Of a stretch of 8,110 nt of DNA, positions 1-5,659 are shown piece after piece (within the stretch, counting starts at the first letter, position 1; each line of letters starts with the position of its first letter). The notes under the pieces were generated by a model. That model was not told where the DNA came from. It saw nothing but the letters and a program-made list of their open reading frames with translations, and ran no database searches. The translations under genes were made by a program, and so were the position numbers. The stretch is from Candidatus Poseidoniales archaeon. GTDB taxonomy: Archaea; Thermoplasmatota; Poseidoniia; Poseidoniales; Poseidoniaceae. The stretch is from the NCBI GenBank assembly GCA_003602665.1, contig QQSG01000073.1, positions 5,658-13,767 on the forward strand, read 5' to 3'.

Positions 1-8
1 TCTGACAT
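1..8 (-). CDS. 5' end of a further minus-strand gene, cut by the window edge
   Basis: Read on the minus strand, an ATG lies at 8-6 followed by a serine codon and two more bases, so only Met-Ser and part of a third codon are visible. The reason to call it a start is the GGTGA Shine-Dalgarno sequence (part of AAGGTGA) at 14-18, five bases before the ATG. This matches the 3' end of archaeal 16S rRNA. The gene would follow the sirtuin stop codon by 16 bases and so continue the actin-membrane protein-sirtuin operon. Nothing can be said about its product. Confidence 0.45.
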
Positions 9-13
9 AAGAT

Positions 14-18
14 TCACC
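14..18 (-). promoter_or_regulatory. Shine-Dalgarno site GGTGA for the gene starting at base 8
   Basis: On the minus strand this reads GGTGA within AAGGTGA, five bases before an ATG. The same core (GGTGAT) precedes the small membrane protein gene at 7596. It is the main support for the truncated gene at the left edge. Confidence 0.5.
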
Positions 19-24
19 TTTTGA

Positions 25-738
25 TTATTTTTTATAAATCCATTCATGAACAAGGTCTGGTAAGATTTCTCCAGCCTTTCCTTGATGAAATTCATCGAAG
101 AGATCGAAATTTAGTGGTGGGTCTAAATTGATGCCAATGCAATATGATCCTTGTTGCTTTGCTGAGGCAAGAAAACCTGCAGCAGGGGTTACATGACCAC
201 TTGTGCCAATTGCAATGAATACATCACATTGATTCAATGCCTTTTGAATTTCAGCCATTCGCATTGGCATTTCATGAAACCAAACAATATGAGGACGCAG
301 CATCGCATTTGGGCATTGAGGACAAGATACGTATGATGATGTTAGGTCATGCTCTTCCATCATTATTTCAACTAAACCGCATTCCTCACATCGTAACTTT
401 TCGAGTTCACCGTGGATATGGATGAGGTTCTTGGAGCCAGCACGATCATGAAGATTGTCTACATTTTGAGTGACGAGAAGCATGTCATCAAGATATTCTT
501 CGAGTTTTGTGAGAGCAGTATGGCCAGGATTAGGTTCGACATCGAACAACTGACGTCGACGTTCTTGATAAAAATCCCAAACGAGTTGTGGGTTTCTTTC
601 CCATCCCATAGGTGTTGCAACATCTTCGATTCTATGCTCTTCCCACAATCCATCTGAAGCTCTGAACGTTCGAATACCTGATTCAGCACTTATCCCAGCA
701 CCTGTTAAGATGACCACTTTGGTCTCTTTTGTCCACAT
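25..738 (-). CDS. cobB: NAD-dependent protein deacylase (sirtuin, CobB/Sirt5-like class III)
   Basis: Sirtuins remove acyl groups from lysine using NAD+, giving O-acyl-ADP-ribose and nicotinamide. Numbering from the ATG at 738, the NAD-binding GAGISAESGI is at 13-22, TQNVDNLHDRAGS at 90-102 and the catalytic His109 in HGE. Zinc ligands are Cys117, Cys120, Cys139 and Cys142, and GTSGHVTPAAGF lies near the C-terminus. Tyr57 and Arg60 (FYQERRR) match the Tyr-x-x-Arg pair that lets Sirt5 and CobB take succinyl and malonyl lysine, so desuccinylation is a reasonable inference. The length of about 237 residues is normal. One oddity is WFHE where CobB has WFGE. A GTG at 753 would add five residues and overlap the upstream gene. 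I prefer the ATG at 738 because GGAAG precedes it and it starts five bases after the upstream stop. It is the third gene of the actin operon. The family is certain; the acyl preference and targets are not. Confidence 0.93.
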   Translation of the reverse strand: MWTKETKVVILTGAGISAESGIRTFRASDGLWEEHRIEDVATPMGWERNPQLVWDFYQERRRQLFDVEPNPGHTALTKLEEYLDDMLLVTQNVDNLHDRAGSKNLIHIHGELEKLRCEECGLVEIMMEEHDLTSSYVSCPQCPNAMLRPHIVWFHEMPMRMAEIQKALNQCDVFIAIGTSGHVTPAAGFLASAKQQGSYCIGINLDPPLNFDLFDEFHQGKAGEILPDLVHEWIYKK

Positions 739-743
739 AGAAT

Positions 744-1391
744 CTACTTCCACTCGTTCTTTTGTTCAAAGCTATATTGTTCGACTGTAGTTTCATTAGG
801 TTGCTGAACCATCTGCTGAGGCTGGCTAGTCACTTGTCCAGTCGTTGATTGTACTACGTTTCCTTCTACTTGGACAATAGATCCATCTGGTTGAACCATC
901 AGAACTTGTGGTTTTGGTTTTCCAGTTACTAGACCCACAATCAGTAAAATTAAACCGATAAAGCAGCAACCACAACTGGCCATCGAGACGATTCCGCCAA
1001 TTCCTATGCTATTTGCATTAGTAATCACGATATCTCCGCTGGTACCAATTTCATAGGTGCCAGATTGAGAAATCGATAAATCTCCTACATATGTATATTC
1101 ATTGGTGTCGAATACTTCATCACAAACTGGTTTGAAATGTTCGTTTGTTTCATCATAAGGTCCAATTACAGATACTGAAAAATTATCGCAATCAACTGAG
1201 CCTATTGCATAGACTTGCAAAACAAATGAATCGCCCTCTTCGAAGGTGTATGTTGTTCCATCCGCTCTCGTGTCGTGCAGAATATTATCGTCTTCAGGCT
1301 CAAAACCTATTGCTGAAAAGAGACTGATCAATGCAATTATTATGCAAATGCCAGATAAAACACTGCCACCAATGACGAGGCCTTTCTTCAT
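744..1391 (-). CDS. two-pass membrane protein with Gln-rich cytoplasmic tail, unknown function
   Basis: I do not recognise a named family. The 215-residue product has an N-terminal hydrophobic helix at about 5-28, a polar and acidic segment at about 31-125, a second long hydrophobic helix at about 129-157 rich in Gly and Cys, and a tail of about 57 residues. The tail contains VLMVQPDGSIVQVEG followed by a Gln/Thr/Val-rich low-complexity stretch. The middle segment is probably outside the membrane and holds Cys68 and Cys90, which could form a disulfide. The tail is probably inside. The gene starts 11 bases after the stop of the actin-like gene and ends five bases before the sirtuin ATG, so all three are very likely co-transcribed. 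The position suggests, without proof, a membrane partner or anchor for the actin-like filament. No signal-peptide cleavage site stands out. Confidence 0.85.
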   Translation of the reverse strand: MKKGLVIGGSVLSGICIIIALISLFSAIGFEPEDDNILHDTRADGTTYTFEEGDSFVLQVYAIGSVDCDNFSVSVIGPYDETNEHFKPVCDEVFDTNEYTYVGDLSISQSGTYEIGTSGDIVITNANSIGIGGIVSMASCGCCFIGLILLIVGLVTGKPKPQVLMVQPDGSIVQVEGNVVQSTTGQVTSQPQQMVQQPNETTVEQYSFEQKNEWK

Positions 1392-1402
1392 CTAAACCAC
1401 GA

Positions 1403-2428
1403 TCATGTCGAAGCAAGGGTTAGGTTCTTCCACATCTCTTCTGGAACTTCCATAGCGAGTCTGAGGCCACCCATTGCACCGAGACGTACTGGGTCGTCGA
1501 CAACGTGAACGTTGACATCGCCCATGTCTGAGAGTCGGCGTTCGATGAGAGCACCAAGTCCACGGATTCCAGATCCTCCACCTGCGAGAACCATGTTTCT
1601 ACGGAACTCATCGTGGTATTCTGGGTTTGAATCTGCGATTAGTTTCTTGACGTTCTCGACGATTGGTTCAACGATTGATTCACAAGCACGTTGCATACAA
1701 TCGGTGATGTCAAGATTCATTGCCTTACCTTCGATGGAGAAATCGACCATGATTGGGCCTTCAGGAGTTGATGTCGATACAAAGGAATATTGTTCCTTCC
1801 ATCGGCGAGCCATATCCTTGGTGATTTGAGCACCATTGTATTTGGATTGAACTTCCTTGATGATTTGAGCGTCGACATAGTCTCCAGCGTATCCTGTGTG
1901 CATTTGGTCACCAGGTCCTGGGATTGTACCATAAACACGGCAAAGGTCAGTTGTACCTGCTCCGATGTCGATAACGAGTGTGTGTTCAATCATGTCAAGT
2001 GCATAGGCAACAGCGAACGGTTCTGAAATAATCATAGCAGCGTTAACTGATCCTGCAGCAGCATCAAAGATTGCTGTTTTGTCAACGTGGCTTGCTTCAG
2101 CTGGTGCTCCAATAACTGCGACAACACGGTCGTGAGTTTCTGGGTCTGATAGCCCAATGAGGTGAGTGATGAAGTGCGCAATGAATTCTCTGTCTTCTTT
2201 TGTATCTTTAATGACACCAAGTTCCAGAGGTCTGAAAAGATTGAGAGCCAATCTGTTCTTGAGTGCTTCTTCTCCAAAGAGAACATCTCTCTTCAGAAAG
2301 TTTCGTGCAATTGGATCCTTTGGTGTTCCAATTACAGTGAGTTCTTCTTCTTCGTGATTTCCTGATGAAACCATTACGGAGCGGAAAGTCCCCAAGTCAA
2401 TTCCAATATACAATACGTCTTCAGTCAT
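1403..2428 (-). CDS. actin-like ATPase most similar to the magnetosome actin MamK
   Basis: An actin/Hsp70-fold ATPase of 341 residues, expected to polymerise into ATP-dependent filaments. Phosphate-1 is IGIDLGTFRS at 8-17, phosphate-2 LVIDIGAGTTDLC at 151-163, and the adenosine motif VLAGGGSGIRGLG at 280-292. Recalled MamK sequences share many stretches: TPKDPIA (35-41), FGEEAL (51-56), RPLELGVIK (66-74), ISEPFAVAY (134-142), GTIPGPGDQ (167-175), GDYVD (182-186), KEQYSFV (211-217), ACESIVEPIVE (248-258) and a C-terminal DDP...VPEEMW. Glu136 and Asp154 sit 18 residues apart, as do the ATPase residues Glu143 and Asp161 of MamK. MreB and crenactin match less well: I see no amphipathic MreB N-terminus and no crenactin-like insertions. 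It leads an operon with a membrane protein and a sirtuin. No other mam gene is present, so a magnetosome role is not implied; organising membranes, DNA or another cargo are all open. Confidence 0.9.
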   Translation of the reverse strand: MTEDVLYIGIDLGTFRSVMVSSGNHEEEELTVIGTPKDPIARNFLKRDVLFGEEALKNRLALNLFRPLELGVIKDTKEDREFIAHFITHLIGLSDPETHDRVVAVIGAPAEASHVDKTAIFDAAAGSVNAAMIISEPFAVAYALDMIEHTLVIDIGAGTTDLCRVYGTIPGPGDQMHTGYAGDYVDAQIIKEVQSKYNGAQITKDMARRWKEQYSFVSTSTPEGPIMVDFSIEGKAMNLDITDCMQRACESIVEPIVENVKKLIADSNPEYHDEFRRNMVLAGGGSGIRGLGALIERRLSDMGDVNVHVVDDPVRLGAMGGLRLAMEVPEEMWKNLTLAST

Positions 2429-2460
2429 AGCGTTCGCCTATTTTACGGACATCCACCCAC

Positions 2461-2468
2461 TTTATGAA
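2461..2468 (-). promoter_or_regulatory. possible TATA-like box of the actin operon
   Basis: On the minus strand this is TTCATAAA, 32 bases before the actin ATG. It resembles the TTCATAGA and TTCATGAA boxes upstream of the 338-residue protein gene and kptA. The spacing is longer than at those genes, which would give a short leader of about 8-10 nt. Assigned by similarity and position only. Confidence 0.3.
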
Positions 2469-2473
2469 GCATC

Positions 2474-2500
2474 CCTCTGTTGATTCCCCTGAATCAGAGG
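2474..2500 (-). other. imperfect inverted repeat between the 338-aa protein gene and the actin gene
   Basis: CCTC (2474-2477) and TGATTC (2481-2486) pair with GAATCA (2491-2496) and GAGG (2497-2500), leaving a three-base bulge (2478-2480) and a CCCT loop. The structure ends six bases upstream of the proposed actin TATA-like box. In the minus-strand sense it directly follows a TTTTT run. It could be an operator for the actin operon, or an RNA hairpin at the end of the upstream transcript. Confidence 0.35.
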
Positions 2501-2501
2501 A

Positions 2502-2551
2502 AAAATTTCCATTGCAAAATTTCTATAGAAAGTTGACTAGAGCCAACTTTC
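2502..2551 (-). terminator. candidate terminator of the thiolase/DUF35/zinc-ribbon operon
   Basis: GAAAGTTG (2528-2535) and CAACTTTC (2544-2551) form a perfect 8 bp stem with an 8-base loop that contains the TAG stop codon of the upstream gene. Continuing in the minus-strand direction there follow an ATTTT run and then ATTTTTCC. Archaeal termination relies mainly on U-rich tracts, so the T runs may matter more than the stem. Confidence 0.35.
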
Positions 2552-3553
2552 ACAGGCTTGACAGTACCATGCAGAGTACTCTGGGTAGAGTTGCCCCATG
2601 CTATGGCAATTGGGACATTCTTTCACTGCGTTATCACCAAACATTTCCAAAACGAGTGCGACATGTTGCTCCTCTTCAATTCCTAGTTGTTGGCGCATAA
2701 CCCAAAGCATCTGATCTTCACTTGGTGAAATGATTCCATCTTCCAAAACCAGTGCGACCACGTTGCGATAATCATCCCAAACGGTTACATCTCTGAAATC
2801 GAGGATGACTCCTCCCTTCTCGGCTACAATATCTTGGCCACCAGGATCATCAACGAACAAGACCAATGATTCAGGTTTCAGATCATCACTGCGTAACTCA
2901 AAGGAGATTCGATTTCCATTCAGGTTTCCATAAACAAGTCGCGAAGAGCGATTAATAACGTTACAGATGGAACGTGCTGTCGATTCGCTAGAATCTCCTC
3001 GCTTCCATCCTGTTGGACTTTTTTCGTTGAATGCATAAAATTCGGTTCCTTTGCCAGGATATTCAAGTCGTATTTCTTCACCACCATCAAAACCATTTGA
3101 TACGATGGTCAATGCTGCAACTTCAGTAGAAACAATATTGTCTTCATCATCAAAACTAATCATGAGAGGTTTTCTGTCCTCAGAGGCGGCATTGTAGTGT
3201 CCTTGCATTCCGCTCATCCATTTGTCTTCTAAACGTTGCAATGACTGTTCTTGTTCAGCGGAAAGATTGGAATCGACTCCGAGAACACCTTTCAGGTCTC
3301 CCCGCTCCATTTCAGATTTGAATTCCTGGATGAGTTCATCATCTCGACGATGATTCGGTGGTGGCCCTCTGACTTTCTTAGAAACATGGTTCGGATCTTT
3401 CCATTCGTATGAACATCGGCTACACGTTAGATACCCTTCCATTGTTGACGGTTGGCTTTCTCCACCACAACGTGCACAATCGCCTTCGTCTTGGACAGAG
3501 ATGTTCTCTATCGCTTCGTTTCGACCTTTGCGGATGCCACCAAAGCCAGCCAT
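2537..3553 (-). CDS. protein of unknown function with a zinc ribbon at each end
   Basis: I do not recognise this 338-residue soluble protein. Four cysteines in two CxxC knuckles near the N-terminus (Cys26, Cys29, Cys44, Cys47) form a zinc ribbon, and a second set sits at the very C-terminus (Cys313, Cys316, Cys331, Cys334). Between them, residues 55-115 are charged and probably helical. Residues 130-260 look like a mixed beta-rich domain with no motif I can name. Residues 268-306 form a helical hairpin (LEDGIISPSEDQMLWVMRQ...) with the DG-I-S-x-xE pattern of TerB-like or EF-hand-derived helical domains. There is no signal peptide or membrane segment. The gene lies 52 bases after the DUF35-like gene and has its own TATA-like box, so it may be transcribed separately. 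Paired zinc ribbons suggest binding of nucleic acid or protein, but no function can be assigned. Confidence 0.82.
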   Translation of the reverse strand: MAGFGGIRKGRNEAIENISVQDEGDCARCGGESQPSTMEGYLTCSRCSYEWKDPNHVSKKVRGPPPNHRRDDELIQEFKSEMERGDLKGVLGVDSNLSAEQEQSLQRLEDKWMSGMQGHYNAASEDRKPLMISFDDEDNIVSTEVAALTIVSNGFDGGEEIRLEYPGKGTEFYAFNEKSPTGWKRGDSSESTARSICNVINRSSRLVYGNLNGNRISFELRSDDLKPESLVLFVDDPGGQDIVAEKGGVILDFRDVTVWDDYRNVVALVLEDGIISPSEDQMLWVMRQQLGIEEEQHVALVLEMFGDNAVKECPNCHSMGQLYPEYSAWYCQACESWL

Positions 3554-3574
3554 GCTACGCCACTAGCGAATCTT

Positions 3575-3582
3575 TCTATGAA
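3575..3582 (-). promoter_or_regulatory. TATA-like box for the 338-residue zinc-ribbon protein gene
   Basis: On the minus strand this reads TTCATAGA and ends 21 bases before the ATG at 3553. That distance is expected if transcription begins at or next to the start codon (leaderless mRNA). No Shine-Dalgarno sequence precedes this ATG, which fits. Confidence 0.4.
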
Positions 3583-3605
3583 GCCTTCTATCGAGAGGTT
3601 TGAAA

Positions 3606-4409
3606 TTAAATCAGAAGGGCTTTCAATCCATAGTGGATAAATTCATCTTGGCCGTATAAGCGTCGCACCTCAAATGAGACTTCTTGGCCTATTGATGGTT
3701 GCCCATCCTCATCATCTGTGAGCATGAATACTCCTTTTGGTCCTGATATAAATTCAACCAAAACCGTCGATACTCCTCCAAGCAATGGAGCTCTTAATGA
3801 AAATTCAGAAGGGGCTCCAGCCGCACTTAGACGTGTCCAGGTTAGAATTGATGCACTATTATCGAGTTTGTTTGACACAGGAGGGATTCGTTCTCCTTCA
3901 GCATTGAGTTGGCGAGGCGGCCAGACAATGCCTGAATCATCTTCTTGAGCATGTAATCCTAATCGTGATGGCATGGCAAGCACGTGTTGAGATTGGGATA
4001 CGTAGGCACCTTGGCTTACACCAGATATTTCATTCCTCCATGCTTCTTCGATGGCCACTTTTTTCCCTTCCTCAATTGCTTTTCTAAGGGGTAAGGTTGG
4101 CCATTGAGAGATAGTATCATCCTTTCCAAGAGCTACGATGAAGGAAGAAGGAGAAGCCACCAAATGGTATTGTCCATTCGAATCCACTTTCCAATCTGTT
4201 GTCGATTCAATGATTGAAGAGACAGGTGTGCTCGGTGTGTATTCAAGCGATTCAATGAATGAATCAATCTGTACCGTTGATGCTGGCTCTGACTTGAGGA
4301 GTTGTAAAGCGATTGTAAGTCGATCTCCATCAGGACCTGCCCATTCTTCTCCATAGGCACTCGTTGCGAATGTTGTGTTGTCCAAAGAAGTTTTTGAGAT
4401 TGTCATCAT
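3606..4409 (-). CDS. DUF35-like OB-fold protein without zinc ligands, partner of the thiolase
   Basis: DUF35 proteins accompany archaeal thiolases and HMG-CoA synthase and help pass acyl-CoA intermediates between them. The C-terminal part here (about 160-265) fits that family: IVWPPRQLN at 161-169 in place of the zinc-ribbon FPPR turn, then ILTWTRLSAAG at 188-198 and an OB-fold with VLVEFISGPKGVFML and SIGQEVSFEV. The usual four zinc-binding cysteines are missing, and the 267-residue protein has no cysteine at all. The N-terminal 130 or so residues are extra relative to a plain DUF35 protein and unfamiliar to me. The start codon overlaps the thiolase stop in an ATGATGA arrangement, with GGAGG five bases upstream, so translation is coupled. 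A second in-frame ATG follows immediately. The family call rests on motif recall and on context, and is fairly good for the C-terminal half only. Confidence 0.75.
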   Translation of the reverse strand: MMTISKTSLDNTTFATSAYGEEWAGPDGDRLTIALQLLKSEPASTVQIDSFIESLEYTPSTPVSSIIESTTDWKVDSNGQYHLVASPSSFIVALGKDDTISQWPTLPLRKAIEEGKKVAIEEAWRNEISGVSQGAYVSQSQHVLAMPSRLGLHAQEDDSGIVWPPRQLNAEGERIPPVSNKLDNSASILTWTRLSAAGAPSEFSLRAPLLGGVSTVLVEFISGPKGVFMLTDDEDGQPSIGQEVSFEVRRLYGQDEFIHYGLKALLI

Positions 4410-5575
4410 CGCTCCCTCCCAAAAATATGGACTGCGCAGGTTGCCCCCGAGCCTCCTACATTGTGTGTTAATCCAAGTTCTGCATCACGTACTTGTCTTG
4501 GAGCCTCTACTTGATGGCGTAATTGTTTGAAGACTTCAACCGCTTGTCCAGTCCCTGTTGCTCCAAGCGGATGGCCTTTGGATTTCAGTCCTCCACTTGC
4601 ATTGATGGTGACGTCTCCTTCATTTCGACGACCTTCTCCGTTACGTGCATAGAGTCCTCCCTGACCACGTCCTGCAAAACCAAGGTCTTCTGTGGCGAGT
4701 ACTTCTGCGATTGTAAAACAATCATGGACTTCAGCCAAGTCGATTTGATTAGGCTGTACATTAGCGATTGAATAGGCTTTTTGAGATGCTAATTGGGTTG
4801 CTCTGAGTTGTGTTAAACTCGGTCTGTCATGAAGGGCCAATTTATCAGAACCCGCTCCAGATCCTTTGACCCAAATCGGTGTGTCAGTGAACTGATGAGC
4901 AAGATGGTCTGCAACAAGAATTACTGCGGAAGCACCATCAGATGTTGGACAACAATCGTAGAGAGTTAGTGGATCTGCCACCATAGCCCCTGAACTTGCT
5001 TTTTCAAACGACACGTCTTTGCGTAAATGAGCCATTTCATTATCAAAGCCATGCATATGATTCTTCACTGAAACATGGACAAGGTCATCATGTGTTGACT
5101 CAAACTCGTGGAAGTAACGACGAGCTGTAAGCGCATAGGTTCCAGGGAACGTAAGTCCTGCTAAACGCTCCCATTCAGTATCGCCTGAAACCCCAAGCCA
5201 GTATCGCTTTCTTTCAGCAGATAAATCGTTCATTTTTTCGATTCCACCAGCAACGACGATATCGGCTTGTCCGCTTTTGATAGTCATCCAAGCATCTCGA
5301 AGGGCGAAACCAGAGGATGCACATGCATTTTCGACTCGTCGAACACTTACTCCGTCCATGCCGGAATGTTCGGTTAGGAGGGCAGCTGTATTGCCGAGTT
5401 GCGATCCTCCAAAGGCAATGCTGCCGATAAACGCTTCATCGACCATACTTGGTAAACAATCGTTATCAACGCTGGAAAAAGCCTTCTCAATAGCCTCTGA
5501 CCACATACCCTTGAGACCCAATGGATGGTTGCCAAATTTTGTTTGACCAGCACCTACCATTGCTACATCGACCAT
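4406..5575 (-). CDS. archaeal-type thiolase (acetyl-CoA C-acetyltransferase family)
   Basis: Thiolases join two acetyl-CoA into acetoacetyl-CoA or cleave 3-ketoacyl-CoA. All catalytic elements are visible in this 389-residue protein: nucleophile Cys85 in VENACASSG (81-89), His284 in AEVHDCFT (281-288), His335 in KGHPLGATG (333-341) and the second Cys380 in GGSGATCAVH (374-383). The closest type is the archaeal/SCP-x-like thiolase (opening with VAMVGAGQTKFG) rather than bacterial biosynthetic AtoB. In methanogens this type forms a complex with DUF35 and HMG-CoA synthase at the entry of the mevalonate pathway. The DUF35-like gene directly downstream, overlapping by four bases, supports the same role. 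HMG-CoA synthase is not in the window, so a role in fatty acid or other acyl-CoA degradation cannot be excluded. The gene leads its operon. A TATA-like box lies 24 bases before the ATG and no Shine-Dalgarno site is seen. Confidence 0.93.
   Translation of the reverse strand: MVDVAMVGAGQTKFGNHPLGLKGMWSEAIEKAFSSVDNDCLPSMVDEAFIGSIAFGGSQLGNTAALLTEHSGMDGVSVRRVENACASSGFALRDAWMTIKSGQADIVVAGGIEKMNDLSAERKRYWLGVSGDTEWERLAGLTFPGTYALTARRYFHEFESTHDDLVHVSVKNHMHGFDNEMAHLRKDVSFEKASSGAMVADPLTLYDCCPTSDGASAVILVADHLAHQFTDTPIWVKGSGAGSDKLALHDRPSLTQLRATQLASQKAYSIANVQPNQIDLAEVHDCFTIAEVLATEDLGFAGRGQGGLYARNGEGRRNEGDVTINASGGLKSKGHPLGATGTGQAVEVFKQLRHQVEAPRQVRDAELGLTHNVGGSGATCAVHIFGRER
4415..4419 (-). promoter_or_regulatory. 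Shine-Dalgarno site GGAGG for the DUF35-like gene
   Basis: On the minus strand the sequence is GGGAGGGAGCG followed by ATG, so GGAGG ends five bases before the start codon. It lies inside the last codons of the thiolase gene and supports the overlapping start at 4409. Confidence 0.55.
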
Positions 5576-5599
5576 GACGTTGCGAGTTCAAACTAGCAT

Positions 5600-5607
5600 T
5601 TGATTGA
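5600..5607 (-). promoter_or_regulatory. possible TATA-like box of the thiolase gene
   Basis: On the minus strand this is TCAATCAA, ending 24 bases before the thiolase ATG. This is the same spacing class as the other proposed leaderless promoters here. It overlaps one arm of the dyad at 5601-5620, so it could be part of an operator instead of, or as well as, a TATA element. Confidence 0.3.
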
Positions 5608-5620
5608 GTCGGTTCAATCA
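5601..5620. promoter_or_regulatory. perfect dyad, candidate operator between thiolase and kptA
   Basis: TGATTGA (5601-5607) and TCAATCA (5614-5620) are exact reverse complements separated by six bases. The 20 bp dyad lies in the 84 bp divergent promoter region. It covers the position expected for the thiolase TATA box and sits just upstream of the kptA TATA-like box at 5630. This is where a dimeric helix-turn-helix regulator could block one or both promoters. The regulator is unknown. Confidence 0.4.
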
Positions 5621-5629
5621 CCCGCAGGG

Positions 5630-5637
5630 TTCATGAA
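5630..5637 (+). promoter_or_regulatory. TATA-like box of kptA
   Basis: TTCATGAA ends 22 bases before the kptA ATG, consistent with a leaderless or nearly leaderless transcript. It matches boxes upstream of the 338-residue protein gene (TTCATAGA) and the actin gene (TTCATAAA). Confidence 0.35.
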
Positions 5638-5659
5638 TGAAAGGCGATAGGCCGTAACT

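Noticed and set aside
1512..1829. Plus-strand open frame opposite the actin gene
   Set aside because: Antisense shadow of a strongly supported gene, with no motif and no start signal.
1403..2428. Assignment of the actin-like protein to MreB or crenactin
   Set aside because: General actin motifs fit all three, but the residue blocks outside those motifs match recalled MamK much better.
2481..2496. TGATTC-N4-GAATCA dyad as a second copy of the thiolase/kptA operator
   Set aside because: Only the outer TGATT/AATCA bases are shared and the spacing differs by four bases, so common recognition is not supported.
3606..4409. N-terminal half as a remnant of HMG-CoA synthase fused to DUF35
   Set aside because: Fusion would make biochemical sense, but no catalytic Cys or other HMG-CoA synthase motif is present and the region is too short.
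5277..5546. Plus-strand open frame opposite the thiolase
   Set aside because: Antisense shadow; the thiolase catalytic residues on the other strand show which frame is real.
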